A stretch of 64,000 nt of DNA from UBA10438 sp964432155 (GTDB lineage: Bacteria > Bacteroidota > Ignavibacteria > Kapaibacteriales > Kapaibacteriaceae). This document shows positions 25,096-33,774 of this stretch, one piece after another; position 1 is the stretch's first letter; every line of letters starts with the position of its first letter. A program made the position numbers and the translations under genes. The DNA lies in NCBI GenBank assembly GCA_964432155.1, contig CAYSMF010000007.1, positions 43,028 to 107,027 of the forward strand. The letters are read 5' to 3'. The notes below the pieces were generated by a model that was not told where the DNA came from, did no database searches, and saw nothing but the letters and a program-made list of their open reading frames with translations.

Positions 25096-26550
25096 ATGGC
25101 TACAACGACCGTCAAGAAGAAGAACACATCCATCGCGTCGACCAACGGCGTGCACAAGAATGGCGTGCATAAGAACGGTGTGAGCAAGGGCTCAGCATCG
25201 TCGAAGGCACTCAAGACACCTAGCCGCGTCGCTAAGGGTCAGATCGCTCACAAGCCAGGTCAGTACGCAGTAGCGAACATGGACCTCGCCGAATGGGGCC
25301 GCAAGGAGATCCGTCTCGCTGAAGTCGAGATGCCAGGTCTGATGTCGCTCCGTCAAGAGTACAAGGGCAAGAAGCCACTCAAGGGCGCTCGCATCGCAGG
25401 CTGTCTCCACATGACCATTCAGACAGCTGTGCTGATCGAGACGCTTGTCGACCTCGGCGCTGAAGTCACATGGTCGAGCTGCAACATATTCTCTACGCAA
25501 GACCACGCTGCCGCTGCAATTGCAAAGGCTGGCATCCAGGTGTTTGCGTGGAAGGGCATGAACGAAGAAGAATTCGATTGGTGCATCGAGCAGACACTGT
25601 TCTTTGGCAAGGATCGCAAGCCGCTCAACATGATTCTTGACGACGGTGGCGACCTGACAAACATGGTGCTCGACAAGTACCCAGAACTCGTCGAAGCAAT
25701 TCGCGGTCTGTCGGAAGAGACAACAACAGGCGTACACCGTCTGTATGAGCGCGTCAAGAATGGCACGCTCCCAATGCCTGCTATCAACGTGAACGACTCG
25801 GTCACGAAGAGCAAGTTCGACAACAAGTACGGCTGTAAGGAATCACTCGTCGACGCGATCCGTCGTGCAACAGACGTGATGCTCGCAGGCAAGGTTGCTG
25901 TTGTTGCAGGCTACGGCGACGTCGGCAAGGGTTCGGCTGCATCATTGCAAGGGGCTGGTGTCCGCGTGATCGTAACGGAAATCGATCCGATCTGCGCACT
26001 CCAAGCTGCAATGGACGGATTCGAAGTCAAGAAGATGATCGACGCTGTCAAGGAAGCCGACATCGTTGTTACAGCAACAGGCAACTGCGACATCATTTCG
26101 GAGAAGCACTTCCGCGCGATGAAGGACAAGGCAATTGTTTGCAACATCGGCCACTTCGATAACGAAATCGACATGGCGTGGCTCAACAAGAACTACGGCA
26201 AGTCGAAGGTCGAAATCAAGCCACAAGTTGACCTCTACACCATCGGCAAGAAGGACGTGATCGTGCTTGCTGAAGGTCGCCTCGTGAACCTCGGCTGCGC
26301 GATGGGTCACCCATCGTTCGTGATGTCGAACTCGTTCACCAACCAGGTGCTCGCACAACTCGAGCTGTGGAGCAACCACAAGGCCTACAAGAACGAAGTG
26401 TACATGCTTCCAAAGAAGCTTGACGAAAAGGTTGCACGCCTCCACCTCAAGAAGATCGGCGTGGAACTCGAAGTGCTCAACGACAAGCAAGCCAAGTACA
26501 TTGGCGTCGAAGTCAAGGGGCCATACAAGCCGGACTACTACCGCTACTAA
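25096..26550 (+). CDS. ahcY: S-adenosylhomocysteine hydrolase
   Basis: 484 residues from ATG 25096. It splits S-adenosylhomocysteine into adenosine and homocysteine, which relieves inhibition of methyltransferases. The catalytic core includes the NAD-binding GYGDVGKGSA and the C-terminal KPDYYRY. The first 50 or so residues are an extra basic, low-complexity extension with three near-repeats (NGVHK, NGVHK, NGVSK) not needed for catalysis. The enzyme otherwise matches the usual AhcY length. A perfect terminator follows at 26570. Confidence 0.95.
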   Translation: MATTTVKKKNTSIASTNGVHKNGVHKNGVSKGSASSKALKTPSRVAKGQIAHKPGQYAVANMDLAEWGRKEIRLAEVEMPGLMSLRQEYKGKKPLKGARIAGCLHMTIQTAVLIETLVDLGAEVTWSSCNIFSTQDHAAAAIAKAGIQVFAWKGMNEEEFDWCIEQTLFFGKDRKPLNMILDDGGDLTNMVLDKYPELVEAIRGLSEETTTGVHRLYERVKNGTLPMPAINVNDSVTKSKFDNKYGCKESLVDAIRRATDVMLAGKVAVVAGYGDVGKGSAASLQGAGVRVIVTEIDPICALQAAMDGFEVKKMIDAVKEADIVVTATGNCDIISEKHFRAMKDKAIVCNIGHFDNEIDMAWLNKNYGKSKVEIKPQVDLYTIGKKDVIVLAEGRLVNLGCAMGHPSFVMSNSFTNQVLAQLELWSNHKAYKNEVYMLPKKLDEKVARLHLKKIGVELEVLNDKQAKYIGVEVKGPYKPDYYRY

Positions 26551-26569
26551 GCGATACCGCGAAACGCAC

Positions 26570-26600
26570 AAGGGCGAGACTCAGTCTCGCCCTTTTTTTT
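26570..26600 (+). terminator. Rho-independent terminator of metK-ahcY
   Basis: An AGGGCGAGACT / GTCTCGCCCT stem with a 2-base CA loop region, followed by eight T. It is the strongest terminator in the window. Confidence 0.9.
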
Positions 26601-26618
26601 GCTCAATAGCTGTTGGTA

Positions 26619-27137
26619 TTAGTTCTCGTCAGGAGCGAAGGACAACGCCTTGCGCATCACGTAGTCGTTCAGCCAGTAGTCGCGGTACGGGATATCAACG
26701 GTGTCGATGATCTCGTAGCCAAGCTTTTCGTAGAACTCTTTCGCTGAGTTGTATCGATTCACGTTGAGGACGAGCTCACGAGCCCCTTGATCGAACACAT
26801 AGCGCTCTACCCACTCCAGCAATCGCCGGCCGATACCGCTGCGCTGCTCGGTAGGCCGCACATACAGCCTGTGCAGCTTGTAGCGCTGCGGATTGTCTGG
26901 CGCGTGGTTGACGTAGGCAAAGCCCAAGACGACATCGCCATGCAGAGCCAGGATGTAGGTGCCCTCGGCCTGTTCAATCTGACGTGTGATCGCCGGGATG
27001 CTGAGCAGGTCCTCGAACATGATCGCGATCTGCTCCTGCGAGACAATATGCCGGTATGTCGGCTCCCAGGTGGCGAGGGCGGCATCATGAATCAGCGCCA
27101 CATCGCCCATGGATGCCAGCCGAAGGACGATTTCCAC
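26619..27137 (-). CDS. GNAT-family N-acetyltransferase
   Basis: 172 residues. The GNAT fold is shown by VLRLASMGDVALIHD at the start, the acetyl-CoA pyrophosphate loop RPTEQRSGIGRRLLEWV, and LNVNRYNSAKEFYEKLGYE near the C-terminus. The substrate is unknown. It is convergent with ahcY across the terminator at 26570 and sits downstream of gyrB after a 155-base gap. Confidence 0.88.
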   Translation of the reverse strand: MEIVLRLASMGDVALIHDAALATWEPTYRHIVSQEQIAIMFEDLLSIPAITRQIEQAEGTYILALHGDVVLGFAYVNHAPDNPQRYKLHRLYVRPTEQRSGIGRRLLEWVERYVFDQGARELVLNVNRYNSAKEFYEKLGYEIIDTVDIPYRDYWLNDYVMRKALSFAPDEN

Positions 27138-27238
27138 TGTGTGCTCTCCGTTCGTTGGAGTGTCGGGAACTATCTCACCCGCTTCTGCATTCTACCCCAC
27201 AGTATGGGGACGAACCTCTGGTTCTTCCCTACAATCCG

Positions 27239-27266
27239 ACCCCAGGCGAGTGCAGACGCCTGGGGT
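27239..27266. terminator. Hairpin in the gyrB 3' region
   Basis: A perfect 10-bp stem ACCCCAGGCG / CGCCTGGGGT with an 8-base loop, 26 bases past the gyrB stop. It has no T-run on the minus strand, so it could be a structured 3' end or a Rho-assisted terminator. On the plus strand it is followed by CTCTTGTTGTT. Confidence 0.55.
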
Positions 27267-27292
27267 CTCTTGTTGTTCAGCAGATCGAGGGT

Positions 27293-29305
27293 TTAGATAT
27301 CGAGGTTGCGCACGTACTGTGCATTGCGCTCGATAAACTCACGGCGTGGCTCAACTGCCTCGCCCATCAATGTTTCGAAGATGTGCATTGCTTCGGCTGC
27401 ATTTTCGATGCTCACGCGAAGCAGCGTGCGTGTCTCTGGATTCATCGTTGTTGCCCAGAGTTGCTCTGGGTTCATTTCACCAAGACCCTTGAAGCGGTTG
27501 ATCACGATACCGTCGGCTGTTGCGCCTTCTTCTACCGTTGCTTCTGGCTCTTCTGCTTCCAACGCCTTTTCGGCATTCTTCGCAGCCTTCTTGTCGGCCT
27601 TCTCCTTGCGGATGCGTCCGATGATTTCGTCGCGCTCTTGATCGTTGTATGCGTAGTACTCCTGCTTGCCCTTCTTGAGCTTGTAGAGAGGTGGCTGCGC
27701 GATGTAGAGCTTGCCGTCGGTGATCAGATCTGGCATGTGCTTCCAGAACAGCGTCAGCAACAGCGTACGAATGTGCGAACCGTCGACGTCGGCATCGGCC
27801 ATCAGAATGATCTTGCCGTAGCGCGCCTTAGCTGAATCGAAGTCATCACCAAAGCCAGCGCCGATCGCTGTGAGGATTGTGCGAACTTCTTCGTTTTCGA
27901 GCACCTTGTTCAAGCGTGCCTTGTGCACGTTGAGAATCTTACCCTTCAGAGGGAGAATTGCTTGGAAGCGACGATCACGACCTTGCTTTGCCGAACCACC
28001 AGCAGAGTCACCCTCGACGAGGTAGATCTCGGTGTCTTCCGGTGTGCGCAATGAACAGTCTGCCAACTTACCCGGGAGCGAGCCGCTCTCGAGAGCCCCC
28101 TTACGACGGATCAGATCCTTCGCCTTACGGGCAGCAGCACGAGCTTCGGCGGCCTGTGTTGCCTTTTCGATGATGTGCTTTGCCGCGCTCGGATTGGCGT
28201 CGAGATACTTCGAGAGTTCTTCGTTAACAATCGAGCGGACGATACCTTCTGTTTCGCCGTTGCCCAGCTTGGTCTTTGTCTGACCTTCGAACTGCGGCTC
28301 GGCAACCTTCACGGAGATGACCGCTGTGAGACCTTCACGGAAGTCTTCACCCGTGAGATTGATGTCCTTCTTCTGCAGGTTGTTCGATGCGGCATACGCG
28401 TTCAGCGTACGTGTGAGCGCCGAGCGGAAACCGGAGACGTGCGTTCCACCTTCGACGGTGTTGATGTTGTTCACGTACGAAAGCAGTGTTTCGCTGTAGC
28501 CAGAGTTGTACTCGAAGCACACGTCCACAACAGTTTCGACGCCGGAGTCGTTTGACGCAACGCCCGACATCAGAATTGGCTTCGTGATGACGGTTGCATT
28601 CGCGTCCATGTAGCGGACGAAGTCGACCAGACCGCCGCGGTATGCGTAGACATCCTTCTGTCCATCGCGCTCATCGCTGAGTGTGATCGTGACGTCTGGA
28701 TTCAAGAACGCGAGTTCGCGCAGACGCTCAGCAACCTTCTCGTAGCGGAATTCAACGGTGCGGAAGATGGTCGCGTCAGGCCAGAAACGCACAGTTGTGC
28801 CGGTACGTGACGACTTACCAATCTCCTTCACCGGACCCTGTGGTGCGCCGATCTTGTACTTCTGTTCGTACATCGTTCCTTCGCGCTCAACCGTCACCGT
28901 CAAATCCGTCGACAGTGCGTTCACGCAGCTCACACCCACACCGTGCAGACCGCCCGACACCTTGTAGGTGTTCTTGTCGAACTTACCACCGGCGTGCAGC
29001 GTGCACATAACCACTTCAAGTGTCGACACCTTCTTTACCGGGTGCGGACCAACAGGGATACCACGTCCATCATCACCAACCGAGCACGATCCATCGGAGT
29101 GCAGGGTGATCGTGATGTTGCGACAGTATCCAGCGAGTGCTTCGTCGATCGAGTTGTCGACGACCTCTTGGATCAGGTGGTGAAGTCCGCGCTCACCAAC
29201 GTCGCCGATATACATCGCAGGACGCTTGCGAACAGCTTCGAGTCCTTCAAGGACTTTGATACTGTCTTCATTATACCCAGCAGGGACTGGTGTGGTTTCT
29301 GACAT
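27293..29305 (-). CDS. gyrB: DNA gyrase subunit B
   Basis: 670 residues. The GHKL ATPase domain shows EVVDNSIDEALAGY, GDDGRGIPVG and GGLHGVGVSCVNALS. The Toprim domain has EGDSAGGSAKQGRDR and the DADVDGSHIRTLLL metal site, and a gyrase-specific tail ends the protein. It forms A2B2 gyrase, which introduces negative supercoils. It ends the dnaN-recF-dciA-gyrB run on the minus strand, the classical origin-proximal order. It is novobiocin-target type by family. gyrA is not in the window. Confidence 0.97.
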   Translation of the reverse strand: MSETTPVPAGYNEDSIKVLEGLEAVRKRPAMYIGDVGERGLHHLIQEVVDNSIDEALAGYCRNITITLHSDGSCSVGDDGRGIPVGPHPVKKVSTLEVVMCTLHAGGKFDKNTYKVSGGLHGVGVSCVNALSTDLTVTVEREGTMYEQKYKIGAPQGPVKEIGKSSRTGTTVRFWPDATIFRTVEFRYEKVAERLRELAFLNPDVTITLSDERDGQKDVYAYRGGLVDFVRYMDANATVITKPILMSGVASNDSGVETVVDVCFEYNSGYSETLLSYVNNINTVEGGTHVSGFRSALTRTLNAYAASNNLQKKDINLTGEDFREGLTAVISVKVAEPQFEGQTKTKLGNGETEGIVRSIVNEELSKYLDANPSAAKHIIEKATQAAEARAAARKAKDLIRRKGALESGSLPGKLADCSLRTPEDTEIYLVEGDSAGGSAKQGRDRRFQAILPLKGKILNVHKARLNKVLENEEVRTILTAIGAGFGDDFDSAKARYGKIILMADADVDGSHIRTLLLTLFWKHMPDLITDGKLYIAQPPLYKLKKGKQEYYAYNDQERDEIIGRIRKEKADKKAAKNAEKALEAEEPEATVEEGATADGIVINRFKGLGEMNPEQLWATTMNPETRTLLRVSIENAAEAMHIFETLMGEAVEPRREFIERNAQYVRNLDI

Positions 29306-29331
29306 ACAATTCTCCAGTGTGTGGTGTACCG

Positions 29332-29607
29332 TTAGCGAATGATGATCTCACGGACCAATTCGCCGCCGGCACACGCGTTAATCTTTTGACGTAATTCTTC
29401 ACGACGAAGCACCAACTCGCTTCTCCATGGAGCTTCCGCAACATGCACGCGGAGTACTCCCTGATCAAACGAACGCAACACTGTACGTGCTGCGAGTGAT
29501 TCGCCAACAACGTCCTGCCAATACCGTGGCAGGCGCGCCTTTTCAAGTTCAGGTTCAAGTCGATACTGTCGAACAAACGACTGTAGCAATTCTGCGAGTG
29601 CATGCAT
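29332..29607 (-). CDS. dciA: DciA-family protein (DUF721)
   Basis: 91 residues of the DUF721/DciA family. It has W-x-x-V-V-G (YWQDVVGESLA) and a strand-rich core ending WRSELVLRREELRQKIN. DciA loads or regulates the replicative helicase DnaB in bacteria lacking DnaC/DnaI. The position between recF and gyrB is typical of the family. It begins two bases after the recF stop. Confidence 0.88.
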   Translation of the reverse strand: MHALAELLQSFVRQYRLEPELEKARLPRYWQDVVGESLAARTVLRSFDQGVLRVHVAEAPWRSELVLRREELRQKINACAGGELVREIIIR

Positions 29608-29609
29608 GG

Positions 29610-30815
29610 TTACGCAGCCTCCGCAGAAGGAAGATGATGTGACGATGTAGCACTATCGATCACGACACGTCCGTCTGCAACGCGCATCAGCTGCACATCC
29701 AACCGTCCGCCTCGCACATGCATCAGCCGGTCCATCATCGACACTACATCATCGCCGTCGGTCGTCGTCACAAAACACTGCATACCCATGGCCACGATGC
29801 GCTCGAGAACGCGTGCACAGCGATCACGATCGAGTTCGCTGAACACATCGTCGAGCAACACTACTGGACGCTCTGAGCAATGCTCGTGGAGGACATCGCA
29901 CTCGGCAAGCTTCAACGCTACTAAGAGTGATTTGTGCTGTCCTTGTGACGCTGTCTCACGCACCAGTCCGCCATTGATATGAAATGCCAATTCGTCTTTT
30001 TGCGGACCAAACATTGTGCTCTCACGCGCCATCTCGCGCATGCGCAATTGCGCTGCAAGTGCACGGTATGCGTCGGCTACACGCTCGGTTGTGAGCTCCT
30101 CACCATGCGCAAGCGCACCTTGCGTACACACATCAGGCTCGTAGGTGATATCGATCATCTCGTGGACGCCCGACACGGCCTGATATGCTTCACGAACACG
30201 CGGTGCCACATCGGCAATCCATTGCGTGCGTCGCTCCACAATCTCGGCGCTCACCATCACGAACTGTTCGGTCCATACATCAAGGCTTGCCTGCATTGCA
30301 GCGCCTGCACCGGATTGCAGCACAGCGTTGCGCTGTTTCAGCAATCGGCGGTGTTCGTACAAGAGCTCGGTGTAGCGCTTGCTCGACTGTGCCATCACGC
30401 CATCGATGAATGCACGGCGTTCAGCAGGACCACCAAGCGTGATGCTCTTGTGGTCAGGCGAAAGTGCAACAACAGGAATCTCGCCAATGATGTCGCGCGG
30501 CGTGAGATTTGATCCGTGTGCCGTAGCAATGCGCTTTCGCACGCCCGGCTGCACAGCTACCGATACGCGGTAGGGCACGTCCATGTCACGCATGGCATCC
30601 ACACTCGCGATACAACGCTCTGCGCCGCGGCGGATCAATGCGTGATCCGTCACAGGAACAAAGCTCTTTGCGAGCGAACACATGCTAATAGCTTCGAGCA
30701 CCGACGTCTTTCCCGATCCATTTCGTCCGCTCAGCACATTCACGTCGCGCGCACACAACACATCGCTGTGCTCGTGATTTCGCACGTCGGTAAGAGAAAC
30801 AGAGCGGAGAACCAT
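29610..30815 (-). CDS. recF: DNA replication and repair protein RecF
   Basis: 401 residues, slightly longer than the usual 360-370. The Walker A motif GRNGSGKTSVLEAI is at about 30-43. An ABC-type signature follows as TASQGQHKSLLVALKLAE, and the Walker B region is VVLLDDVFSELD. RecF acts with RecO and RecR (recO is at 62992) to load RecA on gapped DNA. It follows dnaN by 11 bases. Confidence 0.95.
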   Translation of the reverse strand: MVLRSVSLTDVRNHEHSDVLCARDVNVLSGRNGSGKTSVLEAISMCSLAKSFVPVTDHALIRRGAERCIASVDAMRDMDVPYRVSVAVQPGVRKRIATAHGSNLTPRDIIGEIPVVALSPDHKSITLGGPAERRAFIDGVMAQSSKRYTELLYEHRRLLKQRNAVLQSGAGAAMQASLDVWTEQFVMVSAEIVERRTQWIADVAPRVREAYQAVSGVHEMIDITYEPDVCTQGALAHGEELTTERVADAYRALAAQLRMREMARESTMFGPQKDELAFHINGGLVRETASQGQHKSLLVALKLAECDVLHEHCSERPVVLLDDVFSELDRDRCARVLERIVAMGMQCFVTTTDGDDVVSMMDRLMHVRGGRLDVQLMRVADGRVVIDSATSSHHLPSAEAA

Positions 30816-30826
30816 CAGTGATACCG

Positions 30827-31948
30827 TTAGATCTTCACAGGCATAACAAGCATCAACAGCGAGTCGTTGCCTGCGCCCGGTGTGATCAGGACCGCACGAA
30901 TCGGCGTCGAGAACGTCATCCGAACGTTGAGGTCTGGATCATCATCGGCAGAAATATTCTTGATTGCTTCTTCGAGGAAACGGTAGTTGAATCCAACCTC
31001 GAAGCTCTTGCCGGAGAATTCACATGGAATCGTCTCGGTACCCTTACCGCCCGAATCCTCGTCCTCCGAATGCACTGCCAAGACCGACGCTTCCATGGAG
31101 AAGCGGACGTGGCGCGTGTTGGAGTTTGCGAAGAGCGACACGCGCTTGATCGCGCTCAGGATTTCGCGCTGATTCACAACAAGCGACTTGTCGTTGTCAG
31201 ACGGAATCACGTTCTGGTACGGAGGATACTTCTCGTCGATGATACGCGTTGTGATGGTCATCGAACCGATTGTGAAACGCGCGTGTGTGCGCGACACAGC
31301 CATCTCGACATCACTGTCGATGCGACGCAGAAGATCCACGGCGCGTGATGGAACAATCGCTTCAAGACCTGATGGGAACGTGGTTCCCTCGGCAGCCTTC
31401 ACAATCACACGACTCAGACGGAAACCGTCAGTCGCTACTGCCGTAACATTATCGCCGTTGAATTGGAAGAACACACCCGTCATGCTTGGACGGTACTCTT
31501 CCGTCGACACTGCGAAGACCGTTTTGTTGGCCATGCGCGACATGTCTTCCTTCCGTAGCGATGCCATTTGCGCATCTGGGAACGGAGGGATCGTTGGAAA
31601 CTCCGCTGCATCAAGTGCCTTCATCTCGAAGGAGCCCGTCGGCGTACGCACCGTTACCAGCTGCGAATCCTCATCAGCATGCACCTCGATTGTACCCGCA
31701 TTACCCAGCTCCTTGACGAGATCATGAAACTGACGTGCTGGGATCAGCAACGCTCCATCGATCTCACCAGCCACCGGAATACGCAACGAGATCGTAATCT
31801 CTTGGTCCGTTGCTGTAAACGTCAGCTCACTGCCGTCCAACGACGCGTGGATGTGTTCGAGTACAGGAATGGTGCTCTTCGCCGGAATTGCCGGGAGCAC
31901 TTTTTGCAATGCCTTCTGGAGGTCTGGAAGCGCAACAGTAAACTTCAT
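30827..31948 (-). CDS. dnaN: DNA polymerase III sliding clamp (beta subunit)
   Basis: 373 residues, full length. It begins MKFTVALPDLQKALQKVLPA, has three similar clamp domains, and ends LLMLVMPVKI, the usual C-terminus of the beta clamp that contacts binding partners. It forms a dimeric ring that tethers polymerase to DNA. It is the first gene of the minus-strand replication cluster. dnaA is not upstream: the next gene is the divergent psd. Confidence 0.96.
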   Translation of the reverse strand: MKFTVALPDLQKALQKVLPAIPAKSTIPVLEHIHASLDGSELTFTATDQEITISLRIPVAGEIDGALLIPARQFHDLVKELGNAGTIEVHADEDSQLVTVRTPTGSFEMKALDAAEFPTIPPFPDAQMASLRKEDMSRMANKTVFAVSTEEYRPSMTGVFFQFNGDNVTAVATDGFRLSRVIVKAAEGTTFPSGLEAIVPSRAVDLLRRIDSDVEMAVSRTHARFTIGSMTITTRIIDEKYPPYQNVIPSDNDKSLVVNQREILSAIKRVSLFANSNTRHVRFSMEASVLAVHSEDEDSGGKGTETIPCEFSGKSFEVGFNYRFLEEAIKNISADDDPDLNVRMTFSTPIRAVLITPGAGNDSLLMLVMPVKI

Positions 31949-31959
31949 GCGAGGATTGC

Positions 31960-31967
31960 CAAATAAA
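31960..31967 (-). promoter_or_regulatory. TTTATTTG box before dnaN
   Basis: On the minus strand TTTATTTG lies 11 bases before the dnaN ATG. It resembles GATATTTG at the aconitase gene and would give a very short leader. Confidence 0.35.
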
Positions 31968-31983
31968 GGGTCAGGAGGCGCGG

Positions 31984-32008
31984 ATTCACTACTTTTGAAG
32001 TAGCGAAT
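31984..32008. repeat. Inverted repeat between dnaN and psd
   Basis: ATTCACTACTT and AAGTAGCGAAT pair around loop TTG with one mismatch, giving a 10-bp match. It lies midway in the 115-base divergent spacer and could be an operator for both operons. No TTATCCACA-like DnaA box is visible in this spacer. Confidence 0.55.
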
Positions 32009-32063
32009 CTACGAACCATCGAATCCCCTACCAACCGTTGAACGTGCTGTTTCTTCTGCATCC

Positions 32064-32726
32064 ATGATCACTCCCTACGGTCGCGATAACGCTTTTCTCA
32101 TGCTGGGCATCGGCGCATGCCTTCTCCTGCTTGCACTCACTCCCATGCACGTTGCCTTGCAGGGGCTGAGCGTCGTGCTCGGACTGCTCGTCATCGCCTT
32201 TACGCTCTGGTTTTTCCGGGATGCTGAACGCCCCCTTCTGGCGGAAGCAACAACCAACCCAAGCCTGATCATGGCTCCGTCCGACGGAAAAGTTGTCAAC
32301 GTAGACCCGGTAGAGCACAGTCCAGAGCTGGGCGGACCGGCAATTCAGATCAGCATCTTCCTCTCGCCGGTTAACCTGCACGTCAATCGCTACCCAGCCA
32401 GCGGCACCATTGTCGAGGCGCGGTACATCCCAGGTAAGTACCTGATGGCGTTTAATCCGAAATCAAGCACCGAAAACGAGCGCTCCATCTTTGTGCTCGA
32501 CACCCCAGTCGGCCGGATCTCGTACCAGCAGATCACGGGCTTTCTGGCCCGCCGCATCGTGTACGACACCAAGGCTGGCGACGTTGTCCGCGTGGGTGAG
32601 CGGTTCGGTATGATGAAGTTCGGCTCCCGCATGGATGTTACCGTGCCGGCCGGAACTGAGATTTGCGTGCGCCCCGGCGATGTTGTTCGCAGCTCACATA
32701 CCATCCTTGCCCGGATGAAGGGGTAA
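32064..32726 (+). CDS. psd: Phosphatidylserine decarboxylase (short, PSD-B-type)
   Basis: 220 residues. An N-terminal hydrophobic region with two membrane segments is followed by the substrate loop VNLHVNRYPASGTI and the self-cleavage region MKFGSRMD, where the Ser becomes the pyruvoyl cofactor. It decarboxylates phosphatidylserine to phosphatidylethanolamine at the inner membrane. It lies 9 bases from pssA, which makes the substrate. Confidence 0.92.
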   Translation: MITPYGRDNAFLMLGIGACLLLLALTPMHVALQGLSVVLGLLVIAFTLWFFRDAERPLLAEATTNPSLIMAPSDGKVVNVDPVEHSPELGGPAIQISIFLSPVNLHVNRYPASGTIVEARYIPGKYLMAFNPKSSTENERSIFVLDTPVGRISYQQITGFLARRIVYDTKAGDVVRVGERFGMMKFGSRMDVTVPAGTEICVRPGDVVRSSHTILARMKG

Positions 32727-32735
32727 GGGGCTTCC

Positions 32736-33497
32736 ATGCGAGTAACTCGATCGGTTATTCCGAACCTCTTTACGCTGGCGAACCTGTTTTGTGGGTTCGC
32801 TGCGATCGTGGCCTGCTTCGAGGGACACCTCGATCGTGCAGCGCTCCTGATCGTGACAGCAGGGGTGTTCGACATGCTCGACGGTGTGGTAGCGCGCATT
32901 ACCCGCAGCACCTCGGAGTTTGGCGTCGAGCTCGACTCGCTATGTGATGCTGTGTCGTTCGGCGTCGCGCCATCGGCGATGCTCTACCAAGCCATGTTTC
33001 ACGACTGGCACCAGTGGGGCTTGCTCCTGGCTTCCCTGCCTGCCCTTGCTGGCGTGCTCCGTCTGGCTCGATTCAACGTGCAGCTTACGAGCATGGAAGA
33101 CAAACTGTACTTCCGCGGTATGCCGATTCCGGCAGGCGCGTTTGTGCTTGTCTCCTACCTTGCGCTCTGGCTGCCAACAAGCGGAGTTCCAGAGGAGTGG
33201 AAGCCCGCGACCACGGCAGCAGTCACCGTGCTGACGGCCCTTGCCATGGTCAGCACGATCAAGTATGACAACATCCCACGGCCCTCGCTGAAGAGTCTTC
33301 GCCAGCGGCCCGTCGTCTTTTCCGTATTTTTCGTTGCTCTCGTCGCTTCGGTGATCACCGGCGGCAAGGCACTCTTCCCCTTCATGGTGCTGTATTTGAT
33401 CGGTGGCGCAGTCCGACACTTGGTAGTGTTTCTGCGTGATCGATCGGAACGCGACGACTCGATCGAGGAAGATGACCCAGATCCTTTTACCATGTGA
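32736..33497 (+). CDS. pssA: CDP-diacylglycerol-serine O-phosphatidyltransferase
   Basis: A 253-residue membrane protein with 6-7 hydrophobic segments. The CDP-alcohol phosphotransferase signature is visible as DGVVARITRSTSEFGVELDS followed by D, i.e. DG-x2-AR-x8-G-x3-D-x3-D. It makes phosphatidylserine from CDP-DAG and serine. The C-terminus is acidic (DDSIEEDDPDP). It heads a chain of very tightly spaced genes running to gatA. Confidence 0.95.
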   Translation: MRVTRSVIPNLFTLANLFCGFAAIVACFEGHLDRAALLIVTAGVFDMLDGVVARITRSTSEFGVELDSLCDAVSFGVAPSAMLYQAMFHDWHQWGLLLASLPALAGVLRLARFNVQLTSMEDKLYFRGMPIPAGAFVLVSYLALWLPTSGVPEEWKPATTAAVTVLTALAMVSTIKYDNIPRPSLKSLRQRPVVFSVFFVALVASVITGGKALFPFMVLYLIGGAVRHLVVFLRDRSERDDSIEEDDPDPFTM

Positions 33498-33501
33498 CCA
33501 C

Positions 33502-33774
33502 ATGAAGACCTACACCGCATCGATCATCGTATCACTTCGTCGCGCCATCCTCGACGTCCAAGGCAAGGCAGTTGAAAACGCGCTCCACTCGCTTCACATG
33601 CAAGGCATGTCGAACGTTCGTATCGGCAAGCACATCGAACTCGATGTGCAAGCACCCGATCTCGAGTCTGCGCGCGCAACTGTGCAAGAAGCTTGCGCGA
33701 AGCTGCTCGCGAACCCAGTGATGGAAGACGTGCACATCGACATCGCTGAAAAGGCTGCAGGAGCATCGGCATGA
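33502..33774 (+). CDS. purS: Phosphoribosylformylglycinamidine synthase subunit PurS
   Basis: 90 residues from ATG 33502. An in-frame start at 33436 lies inside pssA and is rejected. The core KTYTASIIVSLRRAILDVQG matches PurS, the small subunit that joins PurL and PurQ into the FGAM synthase complex in purine synthesis. The start ATG lies 4 bases after the pssA stop, and the stop overlaps purQ as ATGA. purL is not in the window. Confidence 0.9.
   Translation: MKTYTASIIVSLRRAILDVQGKAVENALHSLHMQGMSNVRIGKHIELDVQAPDLESARATVQEACAKLLANPVMEDVHIDIAEKAAGASA

Noticed and set aside
25141..25200. Repeated NGVHK units as a possible assembly artefact
   Set aside because: The frame stays open and the units are not identical at the DNA level; kept as a natural extension of AhcY.
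27056..27835. Plus-strand frame of 259 codons
   Set aside because: Antisense to gyrB and the acetyltransferase; rich in Cys and Leu as expected of a shadow.
31949..32063. Possible replication origin
   Set aside because: The dnaN-upstream spacer contains no DnaA-box-like TTATNCACA and is only 115 bases, with divergent promoters; kept only as an inverted repeat.
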